A stretch of DNA of 64,000 bases from Membranipora membranacea. Taxonomy: Eukaryota; Bryozoa; Gymnolaemata; Cheilostomatida; Membraniporidae. How positions within the stretch are numbered: the first letter of the stretch is position 1; every line of letters starts with the position of its first letter. The stretch spans positions 5,907,501 through 5,971,500 of the forward strand of contig OU612074.1 of the NCBI GenBank assembly GCA_914767715.1, read 5' to 3'. Of the stretch, positions 51,322-64,000 are shown one piece after another. The notes below the pieces were generated by a model that was given only the letters and a program-made list of their open reading frames with translations, was not told the DNA's origin and did not search any database. The translations under genes were made by a program, and so were the position numbers.

Positions 51322-51516
51322 AGGAGTAGGAGGTGGCTCAGTTGGTTAGAGCGCCGGACTTCAAATCCGGTTCGAATCCCACTGCAGTCCATCTTCTACT
51401 GGGGATTGGTTGGTCCCCCAGGTGTGCTCCGACCTGCCTGCAAACAGAGAGCAATTTGGCGCAGATATTGCGGCCTCGCCATTAAGGCAATAATATTTCG
51501 CCGCCCATTCCTCGGG
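51322..51516 (+). mobile_element. tRNA-derived SINE, 3'-truncated by deletion, unit 5
   Basis: The head, both Pol III boxes and most of the body remain. The last part of the body and the AATCAACC tail are removed by the 299-bp deletion. Confidence 0.84.
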
Positions 51517-51880
51517 CTCTAGAAATCTAAATTTCTGTGCCCAATACATATATTCTCAATGATAAGTTTTATGATACAGGCACTAGACATGCACAACCAG
51601 ATTGAGACTTGTCATGGATTTCGCAATAATTAAGTAGGACAAAACCTGTTGCTATTTTTGTACACATTGTCCGCTCTAGAGTATATAATAACTCTATGGG
51701 CAAGCACTTGCCTTCTCTAATGCCACCTCCTCATGGTCTCAGCAGCATGAAGCCATCTCGTTGTGATGATGAGCATTCCACTTCCAACCCTCAGTGCATA
51801 TTGTCAGCTAAAAAATCGATTTTTATGCTGTTGCAAAACCTGAGAAGCTGCCAACTTTATTTTACTATTCCTTATTTCAC

Positions 51881-52509
51881 TTCAAAATGTTCTCCCAATC
51901 ATTTTGATAATTGAACCCAAGCCAAGCCAGCGCATGGAGGATTGCTTTCTATCACCTCCTCGGCGCAAATGCACTATCATCAAGGCATCAGCCAATCGTG
52001 CCAAAGTCCACTACTCTAATTACCACATTGAGCATCGCACTAATCACAAAACAGTGAGCTGACTGTGATATCACATCTCCTTTGACTGCCTTTTGTGCAA
52101 AGGCCAAGCTTTGAGAGCGATCATCCACTGGATATCACAAACTGAAAACTGCTTGAGTGAAACAGTTCCAAGTCATTTTTGTATTGAGATTAAGTTATAT
52201 TAAGGCTTCGTGTAATTCAACTATCTATTGAAAGCTGATCAAAATGTCTTTCCTGTTAAGCTTGTATGTAAAGTTACCACCATGTCTACTGCAGAATAAT
52301 TTTACTTTTCAGTAATTTCTCATGTATCAATTTAGTTGTCACTCTGAATAATATTATTTGAGGCTTTTGAAACACGACTACTATTGAATCCAAAGAAAAA
52401 TCCTTTTTATTTAATAGCACATGGTAGGACATTCATGATAGAAATGGATGAAAATAAGACCTTTTAATTCACATCTATTGCCACGACTGCTAAATTTCAT
52501 ATATAGTAC
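51881..52509. other. 629-bp presence/absence block, unit 5
   Basis: Present in full and matching unit 3 by eye. Confidence 0.93.
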
Positions 52510-54496
52510 ATTTCTGATCTTCTTGTGGCAGATCGCTCAGAATAGGTTATTCTTAAATTGATAAGCTGACATCAGCCTATTCTCCTTTTTGGGCAAAGAC
52601 TCGGCTGGTCTTTGTGTCAATATGCAAGTACAAAATTTGGGTACAAGATATAATTGTCATTTCTTTACCATAATATCAAATGGCGCTTCACTCTTAACAA
52701 AAATAGTTCATTTCTTCTGTATTCATATTTTTTTGTTGAAGTTATCAATTTCCAATTGATGAGTGACATTGATCCGGAGGAGGGTACCAACAAAGACCTT
52801 GGCCGACAATGGCATTTTTATTATAGGATTAAAGGAAAAACTATGATGATGCATTGGTAAGCTTGGGTAAACTTGAAGATTGGGCCAGCTTGTACATGTC
52901 AGTGATTTGGCTTGACAGAACACGACCTCTACAGGATATCGTCATTGTGCAGCTATTCAAGTACCCATAGTCACACATGTGGGTGACCTTGGCAAAAATA
53001 GTGCAGTATCATCTAACATAGATATTTGAAGCTCAAATGGCGTGAATCGTTGTATCCTGACGTTGATAAAAGTCACAAGAATAGATATTTTTATGACATT
53101 TAATGTAATCATTTTCAATTGGTTTGATTAGCCCTTGAATTTTCATTAGATTAAATAATAGAATATAATAAAAATGACTGCTTTTTCAATGACAGTTCGT
53201 CCCTGACACCAAATTTCATTGCATTTGATAGAGTTTACGTATATTTGGACACAATTTCATTTTAATTTATTTTGTTTGTAATAGGAATTACTATTTTTGG
53301 ATTCACTTTTCTTTCGAAACATGAGGCAAGATTTTGGTTAACCAAATAACGTTAGCAAATGCAGTTTTACAGCGGTGATCAAGGGAAGTCACTCTGAAAA
53401 ATATAAAATAACATACGAATAATACATACAATATAATCATTCATAGTCATAAAAAATATTCTCATGAAATATACCAATAACTATATTGTATTATTTTTTG
53501 TTTACATAACAGTTTTGACACATATAAAGCACTCAACGAAGTACTTCATGCACACAAATCAACACCAGACAAGTTTTACATCACAGAGTAAGGATATACA
53601 GAGAGGAAACTTCAATGATCATTATAGTGCCTGCGGTTTTTGATTAACTGGGGGAAATTGTGCACAGCTGGATGCCGAAAACTCTACCTTTGATGGGCCA
53701 TAATTCATTCTGCCCAGTATTTTGGTGATTGATTTAAGGCCACACGTTCTCATGCAAATTTCTACTTATTCTTGCAAATTTAATTTCGTATTAATGTGAA
53801 CCTACCACACATGATTCTCATCTCCGAAAATTTCATGAGCGCAATCTTCCTGCGCCAATACAAACAAACGATAGACCTAACAGTGATATGAAATAAAAAT
53901 ATTTATATCAAGGAGAAGCTGTTACTTGTTGTTTACCGCCCAGTGATTCAGCTTCTATGTATGCCTCAACCATCTCCTCATAATTATTTCAATTGGTACT
54001 CATAATTCACTGTATCCCTTCCCCCCTTACCCAAGGTCCAAAATTGAATGAGAAACTCTACATATTGATCATCCACTCCATCTTTTTACCAAAGTTGTGT
54101 TTGCATAGATTTGACCTTGACTTTTCAATCAAAACAGGCAGCCACTCAGATAGCATTTTGAGAAGATTTATACTATCTGGTTACGTGCATTGTTAACATA
54201 CAACGTTCCACAAATTGTGGGAATCCCAATCCAAACGAGAGTTTACGTGAAATTTACTCCTAATTGTGAGAAAACGACCCCATATGACTTCACTTTAAGA
54301 CAGATTTTTCTTTTGGTTCTACTAACAAGAAAATTCAGTGACAAGTTTATGACATGGCAGTCTAGAACCCTATATGTTTCAACTCTGGCTTAAGATGTTT
54401 GCTATTGAATTGTGTTCAACAGTTTTTTTGAGCATGATATTTGAAACCAGAGTTGATTGATGAAGTTTCATGGCGGACAAACACATAAAAGATTTT

Positions 54497-54741
54497 TTCC
54501 AAGTAAGTAAATGCTGCCAAAGCAGGTTGCTCACTCAACACTTCGAGCCGGCAAAATAGTGTGCCTAAAGGGCAAGGCTGCAATGACCGCGCCAATTTAC
54601 TCTCGGTTTGTAGGCAGGTCGGAGCACATCTGGGGGTCCAACAACTCCCAGTAGTCAGTGGAATGCAGTGGGATTCGAACCCGCGACCTGCAACACTTGC
54701 AAGCTGAAGGACTGGCGCTCTAACAACTGAGCCACCACATA
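54497..54741 (-). mobile_element. tRNA-derived SINE, minus strand, unit 5
   Basis: Same as the unit 1 copy. Confidence 0.82.
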
Positions 54742-56933
54742 ATATATTTCCTTTAACAATTACATGAGGTTTGATATGGACTGATCATCTCCTGTATGAT
54801 ATATATTGACTTTCACAGAAGTCTAAGCATTTCTCGCAATAAGTATTATGCATAGAGCATAAGCATAGATTCATTTGATTCATATTACTGTAAGTTATTG
54901 ACTGGGTTGCCACATAATCGATAATCGCTTGTTGACTTTGCAGGACTTAAAATAATAATCTTTTTCTCAGCAGCCTCGCATGCCACTGTGCATTATAAGC
55001 TGATAGTCTACAACTTAAACAGATAAAGAAGATTTGCTAGCAATAAGCACACTACTGCATCGTTCCAATGTTATATTTTATTAAGGGTATAACTGAGTGG
55101 TGGTGTGGGTATACTTCTCATTAATAGGGACAGTAAGGTTGTGATCAGATACTCAACTCTTTCACAATGTCAAGCGAGCATTCTGAGACACTAGCGCATT
55201 AGAAATATCAGTTATATCGGTCAGACCTTAAAAGATGCACACCTGACTTCTCCACTGATTCAACATCTTTTGTTGGAATGACATTTACAGAATAGAAAAT
55301 TCTCGAACTCTTGAACAGGCCAAAAATTTACTGACACTTGGTTAGTGATTTTTTAACGTGTTTTAGTGGTATTTGAATACTTCATAAAGAGGATCAATTT
55401 CAGTAAACAAATGTCATGTCATTTTCTCCTGTGATATGACTGATACTTTGGCACATTTGTTTTGACAGTGAAACCATCCCCAGGCTTCACCAAGTGGGAT
55501 CGTCAAACAAATATGCATCCTCAAATATTCAAGTGAGAATCAGATTTGGTAACTAAAGTCATAGTGTCAGCAGCTATATTATAAAGGTGTTAGACTGTAG
55601 GCACGAGGATTGCAAACCAAAGTATGCAGTTTAGCACGAAAGAATTTTTCAATGAAAGACATCAAGTTCATGTATAATCCAGAGCTAAGACCATGTCTGC
55701 AATTTTTCCTTTATACATGAAAATGTTTTGCTAGTTGTGATACTTCTAGGGGCATATATAAAATACAATTATCATGAACTTCATCACAATAACACTGACT
55801 TTTGCATCCAGTTTTGCGGGGACAGACAAATGCATCAGCCAATGCGGATGCAAAATGAGGATGTGGAAATGAGAGCTTTCTATTTTTTGTCATAGCATGT
55901 ATCCAAGTTAAGTTCTCTTGTATAAGAAATGACAATGACAATAACTCATGCTAGCCAAATAGCCTAATAGCCAAGTAGCTAATGCAATCTTGATTGGAAT
56001 ATAATATCAATGAAAACAGGAAATTGAGGGAATTGAAAGGAATGGCTTGACTAGTAATCATTGATTACGTCTTTGGTAAAAACTTGGCCCGATTTCAGCA
56101 AAAAGACCAAAACAGAACACGAGCTCTACAGGATATCGTCATTGTGCAGCTATTCAAGTACCCATAGTCACACATGTGGGTGACCTTGGCAATAATAGTG
56201 CAGTATCATCTAACATAGATATTTGAAGCTCAAATGGCGTAGATCGTTGTATCCTGGCGTTGATAAAAGCCACAATAATAGATATTTTTATGACATTTAA
56301 TGTAATCATTTTCAATTGGTTTGATTAGCCCTTGAATTTTCATTAGATTAAATAATAGAATATAATAAAAATGACTGCTTTTTCAATGACAGTTCGTCCC
56401 TGACACCAAATTTCATTGCATTTGAAGAGTTTACGTATATTTGGACACAATTTCATTTTAATTTATTTTGTTTGTAATAGGAATTACTATTTTTTGTCAT
56501 AGCATGTATCCAAGTTAAGTTCTCTTGTATAAGAAATGACAATGACAATGACTCATGCTAGCCAAATAGCCTAATAGCCAAGTAGCTAAACAGCTGGGAT
56601 TTCATTATCATTTCATCGGCTTTGTTTTTGTATTTTTATCATCATTCCATCAGCTGTTTTTTGTATCAGATAAATAGCGAGAGCATCAAGATACAAATCA
56701 TTATACTCAAGACACATAATCAGTGATGTTGTTTAGTGAATGTTTATTCTAGACAATAATAATCAGATAATTCTGAAAATGCTATTTCTCTGCTCTGAAA
56801 GACAAGTTGTATGTTATATGTAAAATGCTCAACTCTGACTACCAGAATTCTCGAACTCGTCACACAGTTGTAATAATTTTGTGACAATGCTATTATTTTA
56901 CCAGGGCACAACCAGTACTGACGTCCATTAATA

Positions 56934-57096
56934 CATGACAATTGTCATGCCACTCCAAGAATAATTTGAGATGACAGATTTCAATAGATGACACTTTCTA
57001 AAATAGAAACAGAAAATCAGTATATAAACATGTACAATAAGAACAACCAATCATTCAAGATTTTCTCTTAAAATCAGAACTTAACAAAACTCAGTG
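56934..57096 (+). promoter_or_regulatory. Candidate promoter and exon 1, unit 6
   Basis: Palindrome, TATATAAA (57021-57028) and donor are unchanged from unit 1. Confidence 0.5.
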
Positions 57097-57274
57097 GTAA
57101 GTTTACTTGCTAGTGCATATTATTTCATTGGACTACTGCGCAGGACACAAAGAAAACTCACAGTGATTAAAAAATTCATTTATCTACATTTCAACTGGGA
57201 TATATTCCAAATCGTTAATTATGAACTAAACTACTGAAATGAAATGAATTATAAATTTCTTACTTTTGTAGAAG

Positions 57275-57957
57275 ATGAATATTCTGATCACAGCCCTTAT
57301 CTTTTCTGCTGTAATTGGTGAGTTCGACATTCCTAGGAAGACACATCAGAGTGTTCTTAGAGATTGCTATCCTGTACAGTGAACTTCAAAATGTTGTAGC
57401 TATACTCAATTAAACATTTATAAATATTCACATTGACTCATGAGTGCATAGCAGTACTGTGACTTTGTACTAATTAATTGTTGATTTTATTCCATTGCTG
57501 CATATTACTTCATTGATGTCGTCTGATTTTCTCATGGTTATGAATCATAGTAGAGTTTCACTACAGATGGAATCCTTTTCATGTGTTATTCAGGTGTGAG
57601 TTCGGGCTTTATTTTTTTGGGAGGAAAGAGGAAGAGGTAAAAGATGCTAATCAGGCCACACTCCAAGCTATGCCGCCCTAAGCTTCAGTAAGCATTGATT
57701 GTCTTGATTCAACTAGATGGTGTACTTATTGCGCTGGACATAATGTATTCTAAAATTAGCAAGGTAATGGTGTTTGTAAAATTAAAAAAATACGGCAATT
57801 TATCATGTACTTTTATATTTCAGGTTGGAGATCAAAGGCTACCAAGAAAAAAGATGCTATATTTAACCTTCTTTTCTGTTTATATTGTAAAAAAATAAAA
57901 TGCCTTCCTGATTCTTCTCTTTTTGTTTTAAACTCCAGCTTTGGCAATAAAAGATAA
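57275..57957 (+). CDS. Candidate small secreted basic peptide gene, unit 6 (stop-loss variant of one form)
   Basis: Exons lie at 57272-57317, 57594-57636 and from 57824. The T-to-A change at 57898 is the same as in unit 5 and extends the exon-skipped frame to TAA at 57955-57957. The exon-included form stops at 57864-57866 as in the other units. Confidence 0.4.
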
Positions 57958-60900
57958 ACTATAAATGAAAATTGATGTAAGGGCGTATAGTAGAAACGGA
58001 ACAACCTCCTCCAAATTCAATGGACCTGTTATCACCAAGAGAATTGCTGCATTCAGTAATAATACGAGACAAAACAACGACTAAAATTTATGAAGCTTTA
58101 ACTTGTTTTTCTCTTTCTTGATTATATATACAGTTCCACTCAATATCTATAGTAGTAGTGTTGCAAACATCCAATCAACTGGACTTTACTCATTGTCAGG
58201 AGATTTTACAAAATTTACAAATGATCATCATGTATAAGTGTCAGTCTTGCCCTTAGGTGATCACCAATCTGTCTAGATAAGGGGAACATGTAACCATCAC
58301 CGCATACTCACCACGTAGCAATATCCCGACATCCGCGCTGCTTTAGGCGGAGTATGAATTTAAACTCAATTCAGAGATTTTTTTTGCATTATTTGTTCCC
58401 TTTGGTTTTGTGGCCAGAGTATTTATGATTGTTACACTACTTTAAAACATAATGGAGGAGCTCTGAGATTCACCCTATGCATGCAAATTTAAACATGGCA
58501 GTATTATGGTAAAGGATATATGCAGGACAATGCAATGCAGCTATTCTAATAAACAGTGTGCTGTTCATGTTCCAGTAGATATACGAATGCTTAGAGTAGT
58601 GTATGCATCCATATAAATACGACCGTGATAAAATGAAAGGCAGCATTTGTACAACAATCTGTACTATACAGTATGCCCTGTGTTGATATAATATGCAGTG
58701 TAGTTAAGTTATGTTACTCAGCAGTGGTCCCTAGTAAGAATTATCAGATTATTTAAAGCCTGAGATTGTATATCTTGATGTTTGAGATTGTTACATTATG
58801 ACTGATAGGGAGACTAGCAAAACACAATCTGTAAAGGGCGATTAGCAAGACAATATCTGTATCGGCCATTAATCTTTGGTCATGGTTGCCTACAGTTTTC
58901 ACTCTCGTCTTTTCCCTAACAAAGTCACTAAAAGGTATTTGTTGGTTGGTATTCACCTATGGGCTTACTTACTTCGGATTCCGAAATATTTTCAAAAAAT
59001 ATGACACACAGGACACACAACTCTCATACACTATCTCTGTCTTTATCTCGATGCAGACAGGCCATGCGTGTGTACCTACTACTACCTAGTAAATCAAGCA
59101 TTTGTTTTGAAGGAGAAAGATTGCAATTACTATGGCTTCAATTATTTCTTAGGCTTTCACTCAGACAGTGACACACAGTCTGGTTCTAATTGAATATTGA
59201 GGTTTCTGGAGAGGGTGTTGAAACCTAATTTTAGCCTTACCACCATGTTTTACGTTTTGTGAGACACATTCCACCAAACTACAATCAATTGGTATTTCTA
59301 AAGCTAGGCGTTGCGAGGTTTGGTATATGGTATACAGTATAATATAAGAGAGAGATTTATATGAACGTTTACTCACCTAAAAAGATGTACTGTAAAGAGG
59401 AAGAGATATCGCGTTGACTGTCCAAGGTCAAGGCTAATAGTCTAGATGGTACAATTCCGATAAGGTGCTGGTCTGCTAAGATCTCGGATAACCTCACAGT
59501 ATTTACCCACCATAACAAGATAATTCTACAATAAATGGTTCTATGGTATCTATTGCACAAAAGCCAGCAAAGCTTGATCCTGTGCCATGACCTTGCAACA
59601 AAACAAACTAATTTTCAAAATCATAATTCATGAAAATTCATAAATATATTGCCATTGTTTTGTCATTTCGATTTTTTGAAGTCAATACTGGCCTCTAGGG
59701 TCGTCGCATGGTGCTTTTTTGGGTGAGAAAAAACGTGCAAACGTTCAAAACACCTGCTATCCTACTGTCAGTATATTGACACCTCAGATATCCTTGGTTG
59801 AAGGGCAATTGGGGGACCAATATAATTGTTCGAGCTGTGATGTATGCGATCTCAAATAGTTCAGAAGTAAAGATTTGCCCATGAAAAATCTTTCCAGCAT
59901 TCTCTTCAAATATAGTTCAAAACTGTTGGTCGTTTAGGGAGGATACAAAAGACATCGATCATCCAGCAGTGAGTCCGTTGCCGACATTAAAATGAAGTTC
60001 ATTGTCATAATTTAGTTTGTGTGGAATGCCATCGATCACCCACCATTAACAATAATGGACTGCTAATCCAATTATGTCTTATTAGAAACACTAGTCTGTA
60101 GATATGACATTACCAATAAAATAAGAACCAGAGGCTACACTGTTATTGACAAAGTAGCCTACTGCTATAGGACCCTGGTAAGGAAATTGACACAAAATAT
60201 GTACTGCAGGATGTCTGAAATTTAAACAAAAACAGGTCAATCCATGACTTTCACATTTATCAACACGATTAGGTGGCAAAACTAAACTTTTTCTACTTTT
60301 CAACAGATTCTACTTCTAAATTTCCATCAATTATTATTTTAAAATCATTGAGCATTGGCATCCCTTAATAATAGAGCCATTGCTGTGTTAGTTTCCCCAA
60401 GTGGACACAAAAGACATCAATCATCAACCGGTGCTTCTAGTGCCAATAATAATAATAATAATCCAATGATTGTTTATGACAAACACTAGAATCTAGATAC
60501 AATTCAACATACAGTAATGCAAGAACCTCTGCACAACACACATGTCTTCAGCTAGAAATCATGAGGCAAGCACATAGAGTTATTATATACTCTAGAGTGG
60601 ACAATGCAGTGCTGAAAGCGTCCTACTTAATTATTGCGAAATCCATCACACAACGCAATCTGGTTGTGCATGGCTAGTGCCTGTATCATATAACTTATCA
60701 TTGAGAATATGCGTATTGGGCATGACAATTTAGATTTCTAGAGCGCTTATATCCATTTTTTCAGAAAATTTTTCATGGGACACCATGTAGATCACTTGCA
60801 GGTATTTTCACTTTCAATTCCATGAGGCAACGAAAACTGGTTGTGAGTGGATAGTGCATGAATCATTGACTTTATCATTAAAAATATTAGAATTGGACAT

Positions 60901-62255
60901 ACAAATTAAGTTTATTGATCGAGCACTTATAGCCATTTTATCAAAGAATTTCACATGTAACACCATTAACCTCACCATCACCTGCAGGTACTTTCTCTTC
61001 CGGTCAGTTTGACATTTTATTATTCTCCCTTTAAAATAAGCCAACTATCAACCGCAAATACATGAGCCTAAATCTCGATGACAGGGCCAGCTGGTTTCTG
61101 CCTCTTGCCAGGTATTTTGCTGTGTCCTGTCTCTCTAACTAATATGTTGCACACTCAGTCGGTGTATTTTATCTGTTCAGTTCCAGCTACTGGCGATGAT
61201 CTATGATAACATGTGATAAAAGTAGCCTGTGGAAAAGCGATTGGAGGCGAAAAGTTTGCTGCTTACCTTTATCGTTTTTAGAGCATTTTTAGCAATATTT
61301 TTGTAAAACTTTTCATGCCACACTAATAGATGTCTTGCAAGTGATTCCTTTCAGGGGGCAGACAGGGGACAAAAAAATTTGTGTATCCCCTTAAAACACC
61401 AAAATCTCAACTGCCAACACACCATCCCGATAAAATCACAATTACCTGGCTAGCAGGTTTTTGCCCCTGCCACTTGCCTGCCTGCCAATTAAACTGTCTC
61501 CTGTCTCTCTAACTGAAATATTACACACTCGTGAGTTCATTTAATCTGTGAAGTATAATGACTTCCAATTATACAAGATGAGCAAGTAACCCGTGGCTTA
61601 AAATTTTCAGCTTAAAGATTTCGGTTTTGGTTTGGCTATGTCATTTCTAGCTCTAAATTCCCTCTCCTGGGTAGCCACTCGTTTTTGTATTGCAAAAACT
61701 ATTCAAGCCAACACATCAGGTTAAATCAAAAGATCCATAAGCTCTTCTGCTGAGTCCCTGATTAGCAAGAAAATGTCGAACGGACAAATCAAGATACATA
61801 CTTGACCAGATTGACTCTACATTTTCTAAAATTCCCTAACTCAGTCTGAAAAATTGTATGAAAATGGCAATCAGTTATCAGTTGCAATACATTATGGAGA
61901 AAACACCATAATATTTCGTCTTTGCAACTCAAATCTTCTGTTGAGAAGAGTACAGGGGCGTAATTAGACACTTTGATAATATTTCATCGTTAGGTACATA
62001 TAATAGTATACAATGTGAATTAAAATCTTTTAACCAATGTTATATACATCATCAGTCCAAGTCTTTCTATTTGCACTCACTACTGCGTTCTACCAATTTT
62101 CAGAAAATTATACCAACACAACTGATAATTAACATGGTTATATTAGTGCTGAGAAAGCCGATATAATTTCGCTCTCTCACCGATGTGACATTTTTAAGTT
62201 AACAGATATTTCTGATTTCTCACCATACTCAAAATAAGAGATCATTTCTTTCAGA

Positions 62256-62272
62256 GGGGGGGGGGGGGGGGG
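62256..62272 (+). repeat. Poly-G tract, 17 G, unit 6
   Basis: Longest run in the window, three G more than in unit 1. Confidence 0.92.
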
Positions 62273-62305
62273 TGGGTGTGATGCAATTTCCTCTCATGGT
62301 TGTTT

Positions 62306-62549
62306 AGGAGTAGGAGGTGGCTCAGTTGGTTAGAGCGCCGGACTTCAAATCCGGTTCGAATCCCACTGCAGTCCATCTTCTACTGGGGATTGGTTGGTCC
62401 CCCAGGTGTGCTCCGACCTGCCTGCAAACAGAGAGCAATTTGGCGCAGATATTGCGGCCTCGCCATTAAGGCAATAATATTTCGCCGCCCATTCCTCGGG
62501 ATGGGCGAGTGATAAGACATCGGATTTTAATCAACCTTTAATCAACCTT
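62306..62549 (+). mobile_element. tRNA-derived SINE in foldback element, unit 6
   Basis: Intact copy matching unit 1. Confidence 0.84.
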
Positions 62550-63163
62550 ATTTGTAAATATAAACATCAACATCATATACAGACAGGACACAGCTAATAT
62601 GGCTGGCAAGTGGCAGTGAAAAAAATTAAGCTAGCCCGGTAGTAGTTTCTGTTTCATCACAGTGATGTGTTTGCGGTTGAGATTTTGGCTTAATTTAGTC
62701 GGAAAACAGACACAAATTTTCCACTGGCTGCTAGTGAAAATACCTGCAAGTGATCCACATAGTGACGTAAATTTTTTTCCAAAAAAATGGCTATAAGCGC
62801 TCTAGAAATCTAAATTTCTGTGCCCAATACATATATTCTCAATGATAAGTTTTATGATACAGGCACTAGACATGCACAACCAGATTGAGACTTGTCATGG
62901 ATTTCGCAATAATTAAGTAGGACAAAACCTGTTGCTATTTTTGTACACATTGTCCGCTCTAGAGTATATAATAACTCTATGGGCAAGCACTTGCCTTCTC
63001 TAATGCCACCTCCTCATGGTCTCAGCAGCATGAAGCCATCTCGTTGTGATGATGAGCATTCCACTTCCAACCCTCAGTGCATATTGTCAGCTAAAAAATC
63101 GATTTTTATGCTGTTGCAAAACCTGAGAAGCTGCCAACTTTATTTTACTATTCCTTATTTCAC

Positions 63164-63792
63164 TTCAAAATGTTCTCCCAATCAGTTTGATAACTGAACC
63201 CAAGCCAAGCCAGCGCATGGAGGATTGCTTTCTATCACCTCCTCGGCGCAAATGCACTATCATCAAGGCATCAGCCAATCGTGCCAAAGTCCACTACTCT
63301 AATTACCACATTGAGCATCGCACTAATCACAAAACAGTGAGCTGACTGTGATATCACATCTCCTTTGACTGCCTTTTGTGCAAAGGCCAAGCTTTGAGAG
63401 CGATCATCCACTGGATATCACAAACTGAAAACTGCTTGAGTGAAACAGTTCCAAGTCATTTTTGTATTGAGATTAAGTTATATTAAGGCTTCGTGTAATT
63501 CAACTATCTATTGAAAGCTGATCAAAATGTCTTTCCTGTTAAGCTTGTATGTAAAGTTACCACCATGTCTACTGCAGAATAATTTTACTTTTCAGTAATT
63601 TCTCATGTATCAATTTAGTTGTCACTCTGAATAATATTATTTGAGGCTTTTGAAACACGACTACTATTGAATCCAAAGAAAAATCCTTTTTATTTAATAG
63701 CACATGGTAGGACATTCATGATAGAAATGGATGAAAATAAGACCTTTTAATTCACATCTATTGCCACGACTGCTAAATTTCATATATAGTAC
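63164..63792. other. 629-bp presence/absence block, unit 6
   Basis: Present in full, with private changes near 63185 and 63193 compared with units 1, 3 and 5. Confidence 0.92.
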
Positions 63793-64000
63793 ATTTCTGA
63801 TCTTCTTGTGGCAGATCGCTCAGAATAGGTTATTCTTAAATTGATAAGCTGACATCAGCCTATTCTCCTTTTTGGGCAAAGACTCGGCTGGTCTTTGTGT
63901 CAATATGCAAGTACAAAATTTGGGTACAAGATATAATTGTCATTTCTTTACCATAATATCAAATGGCGCTTCACTCTTAACAAAAATAGTTCATTTCTTC

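Larger units (their letters stand above)
49593..51698. mobile_element. Foldback DNA transposon, unit 5 (internally deleted)
   Basis: Both termini and GGCAAGCA duplications are present, but length is only 2,106 bp. The sequence equivalent to 7658-7956 of unit 1 (299 bp) is missing: CCTCGGG is joined to CTCTAGAAATC at 51516/51517. This removes the SINE tail and the inner part of the right arm, so the hairpin potential of this copy is reduced. Confidence 0.88.
43861..54840. repeat. Tandem array unit 5 (long type with 299-bp deletion, complete)
   Basis: This fifth copy is 10,980 bp. It keeps the 629-bp block (51881-52509) but has lost 299 bp inside the foldback transposon, with the junction at 51516/51517. 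Private changes occur near 43938, 44755, 50231, 50716 and 53847. It shares with unit 6 a T-to-A change at 46918 that removes a stop codon in one predicted form of the small peptide gene. Confidence 0.98.
60573..62981. mobile_element. Foldback DNA transposon, unit 6
   Basis: Same borders and GGCAAGCA duplication. It is the longest copy (2,409 bp) because of the 17-G tract. Confidence 0.87.
54841..64000. repeat. Tandem array unit 6 (long type, cut by window end)
   Basis: The first 9,160 bp of a sixth copy are present and run off the window just before the second copy of the segmental duplication. It contains the 629-bp block (63164-63792) and has the longest poly-G run in the window. Private changes near 63185 and 63193 lie within the 629-bp block. 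It shares the 57898 T-to-A change with unit 5. Confidence 0.97.

Noticed and set aside
1-64000. CRISPR array, rDNA, histone or snRNA cluster as the basis of the repetition
   Set aside because: No short spaced repeats, no rRNA-like sequence, no histone-coding frames and no recognisable snRNA were seen. The unit is about 11 kb and eukaryotic in character.

Overview
The window is a head-to-tail tandem array of one roughly 11-kb unit. Five complete copies (1-11278, 11279-21929, 21930-33210, 33211-43860, 43861-54840) are followed by 9,160 bp of a sixth (54841-64000). No unique flanking sequence is visible on either side, so the array continues beyond the window. Units differ only by scattered single-base changes, a variable poly-G run and two large deletions. 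This points to recent amplification or ongoing homogenisation.

The DNA is eukaryotic and most likely from a metazoan, possibly a marine invertebrate such as an echinoderm. It is AT-rich and has no long open reading frames. It carries GT-AG intron signals, a TATA box, an AATAAA signal, tRNA-derived SINEs and a foldback DNA transposon. The species cannot be fixed from the sequence alone. The short open frames (60-78 codons) mostly look like chance.

Layout of one unit, using unit 1 coordinates: 1-1039, nothing recognisable; 1040-1142 and 1647-1749, a 103-bp direct repeat flanking DNA that contains one copy (1272-1654) of a segmental duplication; 2094-3130, the best gene candidate, a compact multi-exon gene for a tiny secreted basic peptide, with a 16-bp palindrome, a TATA box, a non-coding first exon, a signal-peptide exon, two short exons and a poly(A) signal; 3131-5732, mostly unexplained, with weak minus-strand exon candidates and diverged simple repeats; 5733-8138, a foldback transposon with a perfect 8-bp target duplication and a nested plus-strand SINE next to a poly-G tract; 8321-8949, a 629-bp block missing from units 2 and 4; 9353-9735, the second copy of the segmental duplication; 10935-11179, a minus-strand SINE.

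The units fall into long (L) and short (S) types in the order L, S, L, S, L with a 299-bp internal deletion, L. Small variants follow the same alternation in the right half of the unit, which suggests the array partly spread as L+S dimers. Every unit carries an apparently intact copy of the peptide gene. In units 5 and 6 one base change lengthens the product of one predicted splice form. The biological reading is therefore a tandemly amplified small-secreted-peptide locus, possibly defence-related. The gene model rests on splice and promoter signals only, and the function is unknown.
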